Shown one piece after another: positions 15,480 to 19,866 of a DNA stretch of 19,866 nucleotides (the stretch's first letter is position 1; every line of letters starts with the position of its first letter). Source of the DNA: DATJIG01 sp035493495 (GTDB lineage Bacteria; Pseudomonadota; Alphaproteobacteria; SMXQ01); NCBI GenBank assembly GCA_035493495.1, contig DATJIG010000154.1:1-19866 (forward strand). The letters run 5' to 3'. The notes under the pieces are model-generated. The model was not told the origin of the DNA. It worked only from the letters and a program-made list of their open reading frames with translations, and made no database searches. Position numbers and translations under genes: made by a program.

Positions 15480-16158
15480 CGTTCCACTCCACAATCCAGC
15501 GGTCGGGATTGCCGCCGCGGCAGCGGACGAGCTCGATCCGCCAGCGCGGTCGCGGGCCACCGTCGCACGCGAGCGATGGCAGAGCGGTGACTCGCCACCG
15601 CGTCGTCGCCGCGGTGATCGGCGCCGCGCGCCGCGACGAGAGCAGCGCGAGCGCCGTCTTGCCCGTCGACTCCGCCGCGAGCTGAAGCCGCCGGCTCGTG
15701 GTGAGATCGAGCTCGATGCCTTCGCCGTAGACCGCGGCGAGCCCGCTCGCCCTCAGCCCTTCCTCCATCGCCCACAGCGCGTCGTCGCGCCGCCGCACCT
15801 CGACGAACACGACGCGCGCGGCGGCGATGCCGAAGCGCTCGAGCCCGGGCGCGTACGGTGCGCCGGGATCGGCGCCGCGGCCGGTGGCGCGGCACCACAG
15901 AAGCGGAGCTTCGCCGTGGGCGATGCGTCCGAGCAGCGCCGCGGCGAAGCCCTGGGCCGCAGCGTCGTGGGCGGACCCGGTCACCTCGTGCAGGGATCCG
16001 GCGGCCAGCCCGCCGCCGGGCAGGACGCCGTCGATGGCGGGAATGCCGAGGCCAACAGCTCCTGCCCGGGGCCGGCCGAGGCCTTCTGAGCCTTCCCCGA
16101 AGCCTTCCAATACCCGCAGACGGCGGCGCAATTCCGCGATTCTCAGCGGTTTTTCCAT
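15412..16158 (-). CDS. imuA: ImuA, RecA-like SOS mutagenesis protein
   Basis: 248 residues from ATG 16158. ImuA proteins are distantly RecA/SulA-like; here the region 'GIPAIDGVLPGGGLAAGSLHEVTG' (38-61) corresponds to the start of the RecA-like core, and a full Walker A lysine motif is not evident. A charged N-terminal stretch 'IAELRRRLRVLEG' precedes it. It is the first gene of the imuA-imuB-dnaE2 cassette, with an SOS box 17 nt before the ATG. An in-frame TTG start at 16215 would place the SOS box inside the gene, which argues against it. The 3' end overlaps imuB by 68 bp. Confidence 0.9.
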   Translation of the reverse strand: MEKPLRIAELRRRLRVLEGFGEGSEGLGRPRAGAVGLGIPAIDGVLPGGGLAAGSLHEVTGSAHDAAAQGFAAALLGRIAHGEAPLLWCRATGRGADPGAPYAPGLERFGIAAARVVFVEVRRRDDALWAMEEGLRASGLAAVYGEGIELDLTTSRRLQLAAESTGKTALALLSSRRAAPITAATTRWRVTALPSLACDGGPRPRWRIELVRCRGGNPDRWIVEWNDATLHFDLASPLVDGLLATSAG

Positions 16159-16175
16159 GATCTCCGGCGGGAATT

Positions 16176-16190
16176 GTTCTTGTTTTGTTC
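16176..16190. promoter_or_regulatory. LexA-binding SOS box of the imuA-imuB-dnaE2 cassette
   Basis: GTTC (16176-16179), seven bases TTGTTTT, GTTC (16187-16190): an exact match to the alphaproteobacterial LexA site GTTC-N7-GTTC. It lies directly upstream of imuA, read from the opposite strand as GAAC-N7-GAAC. LexA bound here would block the promoter until DNA damage. Confidence 0.88.
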
Positions 16191-16258
16191 TAGACGGTCC
16201 GGAGGTCGGAGTCAAACCCCGTGAGCCCGTCGGTTGCCCTCGATGCCTGACGGTAGGT

Positions 16259-17728
16259 TTATGGTGAGCCCTGTTCCGGGGACATCGTGCCGCCGCGGAT
16301 GCCCGACGCGACGAACATCTGCAGCCGGCGGAACGCCTCGCGATTGATGATGGCGATCACCGCGCCGTAGACCATCGCACCCGCGGGAATCTCCACCATC
16401 AGCGAGGCCCACGCCGGCGCGCCCGGCAGCACCCGTGTGTCGAGCAGCCACACCGTCGCCGCCATCACTCCGGTGGCGACCAGCGGTGCCCACGAATCGC
16501 GGACCAGATCGCCTGTCGTCCGGCCGATCAGACGGTGCAACATCGACGTTACGACGGGCGCGCAGATCAGGATGCGGCTCGCCCACACCGCGGCGGCACC
16601 GAACACGCCGGCGGGTGGGTAGACGGTGAAGGCGAGGACGACGAAGCCGAGCGAAAGCAGGCTGATCGTGAACATGTAGCCCGGCTTGCCGACGCCGGTG
16701 ATCGCCGCGTCCGCGAGCAGGAACGGGATCTCGAGCAGCGCGCCGATCGCGAGCACCTGGATCACCGGCACCGCCGGAAGCCATTGGTCGCCGACGAACA
16801 GCGCGAGGATCGGCTCGGCGCAGATGGCGATGCCGCCGAAGATCGGCGCGACGAGGATCCCGGACATCTCGGTCGCGCCGTGATAGGCGCGGGCGAGCGA
16901 TCGCCGGTCGTCCTGCTTGCGGGCGAAGGTCGGCAGGGCGAGGTTGTAGATCGCGCCGCACAGCATGTCGTGCATGGTGTCGACCACGCGCTGGGCGACG
17001 TTGAGATAGCCGACGGCGGTGACGCCGAGGAAGTAACCGACCAGCACGGTGAACAGCCGGGCACTCGACAGCCAGGCGATGCGCGTTCCCATCGTCACCA
17101 GGCCGAACGACAGCAGCTCGCGCAGCCGATGGACATCGAACCGCAGGCGCGGCCGCCACGGGCACGACGTCCAGACGAACGCCACGCTGACCGCGTTCTG
17201 GATCAGGTACTGGGCGATCAGGGCCCACACGCCGAAGCCCGCGAACGCCAGCACGATGGCGACGATCGCGGCGAATAGCCGACCGTAGAGCGAGCGCATG
17301 GCGAGCGCCTTGAACATGAAGCGGCGGCGCAGGACGGCAATCGCAGTGCTGCCGGCGCCGCTGAAGCAGAGGCCGAGCGCCGCCACCGGGACGAGGTGCG
17401 CGAGCGGCGGGCTGTCGAACAGCCTCGCGACCAGCGGCGCGCCGAAGAAGCACGCGGTGGCGAGCGAGATGCCGATGACGAGGCAGGTCCAGAACGCCGT
17501 GTCGAAATGGATGTCGTCGGGATCGGCGCGCTGTACCAGCGCGTCGTGCATCAACGTTTCCGGCACGATCGCAAGCATCTGGACGAAGCCAAGCGCCAAC
17601 GCCGCCGTCCCGAGTTCCGTCGGGCCGAGCAGGCGGGCGATGACAAACAGCACCACCAGAGAGAGGACCGATGGGCCGCCGCTCTCGAGCAGTGCCCAGA
17701 TAAAGGAACGACCGGGATGGGGTGCCAT
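16259..17728 (-). CDS. Polysaccharide flippase-like membrane protein (MOP/Wzx type)
   Basis: 489 residues, almost wholly hydrophobic, with about 12-14 predicted membrane segments. The N-terminus 'ALLESGGPSVLSLVVLFVIARLLGPTELG' is typical of the lipopolysaccharide/exopolysaccharide branch of the MOP exporter superfamily, and the central 'FLGVTAVGYLNVAQRVVDT' and 'ALPTFARKQDD' also fit. Members flip lipid-linked sugar repeat units across the inner membrane. No glycosyltransferase or polymerase gene adjoins it in the window, so the polymer cannot be named. ATG 17728 is the natural start. It lies 100 bp upstream of imuA on the same strand; the SOS box in that gap suggests separate control. A carbohydrate-binding repeat protein gene lies upstream across a 393-bp gap. 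Confidence 0.85.
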   Translation of the reverse strand: MAPHPGRSFIWALLESGGPSVLSLVVLFVIARLLGPTELGTAALALGFVQMLAIVPETLMHDALVQRADPDDIHFDTAFWTCLVIGISLATACFFGAPLVARLFDSPPLAHLVPVAALGLCFSGAGSTAIAVLRRRFMFKALAMRSLYGRLFAAIVAIVLAFAGFGVWALIAQYLIQNAVSVAFVWTSCPWRPRLRFDVHRLRELLSFGLVTMGTRIAWLSSARLFTVLVGYFLGVTAVGYLNVAQRVVDTMHDMLCGAIYNLALPTFARKQDDRRSLARAYHGATEMSGILVAPIFGGIAICAEPILALFVGDQWLPAVPVIQVLAIGALLEIPFLLADAAITGVGKPGYMFTISLLSLGFVVLAFTVYPPAGVFGAAAVWASRILICAPVVTSMLHRLIGRTTGDLVRDSWAPLVATGVMAATVWLLDTRVLPGAPAWASLMVEIPAGAMVYGAVIAIINREAFRRLQMFVASGIRGGTMSPEQGSP

Positions 17729-17917
17729 AAAATCAGACCACGTTACGCGCGTTCAGACAACGACACACCGGCGCACAGGCCCGCCACCCGGCCCATGGGA
17801 CAAATACTGTGGGCGCCGCGGGCCGAGACGGCCGCGTACCGTCCGGTTGGCGAGTGTAGAGACGCGGTGAGGTGTGTCGCGTAACAGAAATCGGACCGTG
17901 TGACAGGAAAGCCCCAC

Positions 17918-17978
17918 GTGCCGAAACCGTTCCCGCCTGTTGCGGAAACCGCGTCCGGTGACGGTCGGTTTTCGGCAC
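17918..17978. repeat. Imperfect inverted repeat with nested hairpin
   Basis: GTGCCGAAACCG (17918-17929) and CGGTTTTCGGCAC (17966-17978) are inverse copies that differ by one A:T insertion. Inside lies a short hairpin GCGG-AAA-CCGC (17942-17952). It sits between the terminator of the repeat-protein gene and the flippase start, about 190 bp upstream of the latter. No T-run follows on either strand. Role unknown. Confidence 0.5.
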
Positions 17979-18011
17979 AACGAACCGGGCCCCGGCCTTT
18001 ACGCCTTGGAA

Positions 18012-18048
18012 CCAAAGAAAAAGCGGCCGTCCCTCGAGGAACGGCCGC
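18012..18048 (-). terminator. Intrinsic terminator of the CBM60-repeat gene
   Basis: Read on the minus strand, GCGGCCGT (18048-18041) and ACGGCCGC (18030-18023) form an 8-bp GC stem. The inner CCTCGAGG can extend the pairing, and TTTTTCTTTGG follows at once (18022-18012). Stem plus U-rich tail is a classic Rho-independent terminator, 74 bp beyond the stop of the minus-strand repeat gene and correctly oriented for it. Confidence 0.85.
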
Positions 18049-18079
18049 CTCTCTCCACCCCCGGAATCACGCCCGGAGG

Positions 18080-18113
18080 CTTACGCGTAGCAGCTTACGC
18101 ACTCGACTTACGC
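18080..18113. repeat. Three copies of heptamer CTTACGC
   Basis: CTTACGC occurs at 18080-18086, 18094-18100 and 18107-18113 (GCGTAAG on the minus strand), spaced 14 and 13 bp, between the repeat-gene stop and its terminator. In the transcript this would be a 3' untranslated tandem motif. No known binding site is recognised. Confidence 0.45.
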
Positions 18114-18121
18114 ACGGCGAC

Positions 18122-19866
18122 TCAGACGAGGTGGTAGTCGCTCACCGGCGCGGTGTGGTTGACGTTGAAGTCCAGCGTGCCGTTGATCGCGAGCTCGGCC
18201 GAGCCGTCGGCCGGGTGCGCGCCGTTGGCCGCGGTGTTGGTCGCCGTGCTGGCCGCGAAGTTGTGGCTGTTCACATCGATCGACTGGACGTACAGGTTGC
18301 GGTCGGCGTTGGCGTTGCCGCCCCAGGCATCGTTGGTGAACTGGATGTCCACCTTGCCCGGACCCGTCGAGCCGAAATCACCGGTGAGGGTGATGTCCTG
18401 CCACTGGCCCGCCGCGTGCGACGCCGTCGTCGTGTAGGTGCCACCGACCTGCTGGCCGTCGACGAGCACCTTGAACTGCGCGTCGCCGCTCCACGCGTCC
18501 TCCGCGACGTGGAGAACGATGGTCGACAGAGTCGACGTGGTCGTGGTGCCGCCCGTGGTGCCGGTCGTGGTGCCCGAGGTGTCGGTCGTCGTACCGGTCG
18601 CGTGGTACGTCACCCCGCCGTTGATCGCGAGCTCGGCCGAGCCGTCGGCCGGGTGCGTGCTGTTGGCCCCGGTGTTCGACGTCGGAGCCGAGACGGTCTC
18701 ACCGTTGAGCGAGATCGACTGCACGTAGAGGTTGCGGTCGGTCGCGGCGCTGCCGCCCCACGCGTCGTTGACGAAGTTGACGGTGACGTTGTGCGGGCCG
18801 GCGGCGAAGGTGCCGTCGATCGCCACATCCTGCCACGCTCCGGCGGCGTGCGAGCCCGTCGCCGTGTAAGTGCCGCCGACCTGCTGGCCGTCGACCGACA
18901 CGGTGAACTGCGCATCGCCCGCATACGCGTCTTCCGACACCATGACGTGCAGCGGCGAGGGGGTCGGCGTCGTGGTGCCGCCCGTGCTGCCCGTCGGAGT
19001 CGTCGTGCCGCCCGACGTGTCGGTCGTCGTGCCGGTCGCGTGGTACGTCGCCGTGCCGTTGACCGCGAGCTCGGCCGAGCCGTCGGCCGGGTGCGCGCCG
19101 TTCGCTCCGGTGTTGGACGTCGGAGCCGAGATCGACTCGCCGTTCAGCGTGATCGACTGCACGTAGAGGTTGCGGTCGGTCGTGGCGCTGCCGCCCCAGG
19201 CGTCGTTGATGAACTGGATCGCGACGTCGTGCGGGCCGGCGGCGAAGGTGCCGCCGATCGCCACGTCCTGCCACGCACCAGCGGCGTGCGAGCCGGTCGC
19301 CGTATAGTTACCGCCGACCTGCTGGCCGTCGACGAGCACCTTGAACTGCGCGTCGCCGTTCCACGCGTCCTCCGCGACGTGCACCGTCAGACCCGACGTG
19401 GTCGGAGTCGTCGTGCCGCCCGTGCTGCCGGTCGGATCGGTCGGCGTGGTGGTGCCGCCGGTCGAGCCGGTGCCCGTCGTCGCGTACGACGCCGTGCCGT
19501 TGATCGCCATCTCGGTCGAACCGTCGGCCGGCTGTGCGCCGTTGGCGGCGTTGTTCGCGGTCGGCGTCGATGTGGTCTGGCCGTTGACCGTCACCGACTG
19601 GATGTACAGGTTACGGTCGGCCGAGGTGCTGCCGCCCCACGCGTCGTTGATGTAGAGCACGTCGACCTGGTGCGGGCCGGTGCCGAACGTGCCGTTCAGC
19701 GTGACGTCCTGCCACTGGCCGTTCCCGTGCGACGCGGTCGCGGTCTGGAGGCCGCCGATCTGCTGGCCGTCGACCTTCACCACGAACTGCGCATCGCCGT
19801 TGTACGCATCCTCGGCGACGCGGACGGTGACCGTGTCCGGACCCGTGCCGGTGCCGGTCGGAGTCG
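18122..19866 (-). CDS. Multi-repeat CBM60-like carbohydrate-binding protein, C-terminal part
   Basis: The reading frame is open from the right edge to the TGA at 18124-18122, giving at least 580 residues; the N-terminus is missing. Four similar modules of about 118 residues recur every 144-146 residues. Each has 'VAEDAxxGDAQFxVxVDGQQ(I/V)GG', 'ASH/GSH...WQD', 'NDAWGG....DRNLY(V/I)QS' and 'HPADGSAELAING' or close variants. This pattern fits calcium-dependent xylan-binding CBM60 domains, in which Asp residues of the NDAWGG/DRNLY region hold Ca2+. Thr/Gly/Pro linkers (TGGTTTPTGSTGG type) join them. The protein ends VSDYHLV; an acidic residue then hydrophobic residues resembles type I secretion C-termini. 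No catalytic domain is in view. Probably an extracellular glycan-binding or adhesin-like protein, or the tail of a glycoside hydrolase. Confidence 0.82.
   Translation of the reverse strand, partial: TPTGTGTGPDTVTVRVAEDAYNGDAQFVVKVDGQQIGGLQTATASHGNGQWQDVTLNGTFGTGPHQVDVLYINDAWGGSTSADRNLYIQSVTVNGQTTSTPTANNAANGAQPADGSTEMAINGTASYATTGTGSTGGTTTPTDPTGSTGGTTTPTTSGLTVHVAEDAWNGDAQFKVLVDGQQVGGNYTATGSHAAGAWQDVAIGGTFAAGPHDVAIQFINDAWGGSATTDRNLYVQSITLNGESISAPTSNTGANGAHPADGSAELAVNGTATYHATGTTTDTSGGTTTPTGSTGGTTTPTPSPLHVMVSEDAYAGDAQFTVSVDGQQVGGTYTATGSHAAGAWQDVAIDGTFAAGPHNVTVNFVNDAWGGSAATDRNLYVQSISLNGETVSAPTSNTGANSTHPADGSAELAINGGVTYHATGTTTDTSGTTTGTTGGTTTTSTLSTIVLHVAEDAWSGDAQFKVLVDGQQVGGTYTTTASHAAGQWQDITLTGDFGSTGPGKVDIQFTNDAWGGNANADRNLYVQSIDVNSHNFAASTATNTAANGAHPADGSAELAINGTLDFNVNHTAPVSDYHLV
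18161..18520 (-). repeat. CBM60-like repeat 4 (C-terminal)
   Basis: About 120 residues from IVLHVAEDAWSGDAQF to about LDFNV, 432 bp after repeat 3. It differs in the loop (GDFGSTGPGKVDIQF) and lacks a following Thr/Gly linker; instead the protein ends within 13 residues with NHTAPVSDYHLV. Confidence 0.76.
18596..18952 (-). repeat. CBM60-like repeat 3
   Basis: 119 residues from LHVMVSEDAYAGDAQF to VTYHAT, again 438 bp after the previous copy. It shares with repeat 2 long identical stretches such as TATGSHAAGAWQDVAI and ATYHAT/VTYHAT ends, indicating fairly recent internal duplication. Confidence 0.78.
19034..19390 (-). repeat. CBM60-like repeat 2
   Basis: 119 residues from LTVHVAEDAWNGDAQF to TATYHAT, 438 bp downstream of repeat 1. 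By hand alignment it differs from repeat 3 at 23 of 119 residues, with no gaps. Confidence 0.78.
19475..19828 (-). repeat. CBM60-like repeat 1 (most N-terminal in window)
   Basis: Begins TVTVRVAEDAYNGDAQF and contains 'YINDAWGGSTSADRNLYIQS'. It is the most divergent of the four: it has GGLQTATASHGNGQ in the loop where the others read GG-(N/T)-Y-T, and 'STEMAINGTASY' at the end. The following linker carries TGSTGGTTTPT twice. Confidence 0.75.

Larger units (their letters stand above)
17729..18121. other. Non-coding gap between the flippase and CBM60-repeat genes
   Basis: About 390 bp without a convincing gene: the open frames here are short and show no family resemblance. It should hold the flippase promoter and the 3' end of the repeat-protein transcript. 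Recognisable items are an imperfect inverted repeat at 17918-17978, an intrinsic terminator at 18012-18048, and three copies of a heptamer at 18080-18113, each listed separately. I could not place a sigma-70 promoter with confidence. Confidence 0.6.

Overview
The window is GC-rich chromosomal DNA that reads as an alphaproteobacterium, probably Hyphomicrobiales or a near relative. Three things point there. There is an EcfG-type general-stress promoter (GGAAC, 17 nt, GTT) in front of a KGG-type stress protein. There is a GTTC-N7-GTTC SOS box in front of an imuA-imuB-dnaE2 cassette. The NAD-linked molybdenum formate dehydrogenase is of the fdsGBA type. I cannot name the genus.

Left part (1-2,070): a truncated KGG stress-protein gene on the minus strand, alkB on the minus strand, and a LysR-type regulator diverging from alkB. 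The regulator lies just upstream of and co-directional with the formate dehydrogenase genes. The gap between them holds a perfect 23-bp dyad with the T-N11-A form of a LysR box.

Centre (2,075-10,753), all on the plus strand: fdsG, fdsB, fdsA and fdhD/fdsC, tightly packed with two start/stop overlaps. They are followed by a gap rich in inverted repeats, an oxalate/formate-type (OFA) MFS transporter, a 41-residue membrane protein with its own Shine-Dalgarno sequence, a strong GC hairpin, and then fdsD. The delta subunit gene is thus separated from the rest of the enzyme by a probable formate/oxalate transport module. A regulator, transport, oxidation of formate to CO2 with NADH, and sulfuration of the Mo cofactor would form one formate-use locus. 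It is followed by crcB (fluoride channel) and a DUF190 gene.

Right-centre (10,767-16,190), minus strand: the SOS mutagenesis cassette imuA, imuB and dnaE2 (imuC), led by a LexA box 17 nt before the imuA start. dnaE2 converges on the DUF190 gene with only 13 bp between the stop codons.

Right end (16,259-19,866), minus strand: a polysaccharide flippase of the MOP type, a roughly 390-bp non-coding stretch with inverted repeats and an intrinsic terminator, and the 3' part of a large gene encoding at least four CBM60-like carbohydrate-binding repeats joined by Thr/Gly linkers. Its N-terminus lies outside the window.

No tRNA, rRNA, CRISPR array, insertion sequence or phage gene was recognised. 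The most unusual points are the split fds operon with its transporter and small protein, the possible structured leader before the transporter, and the CBM60 repeat array.
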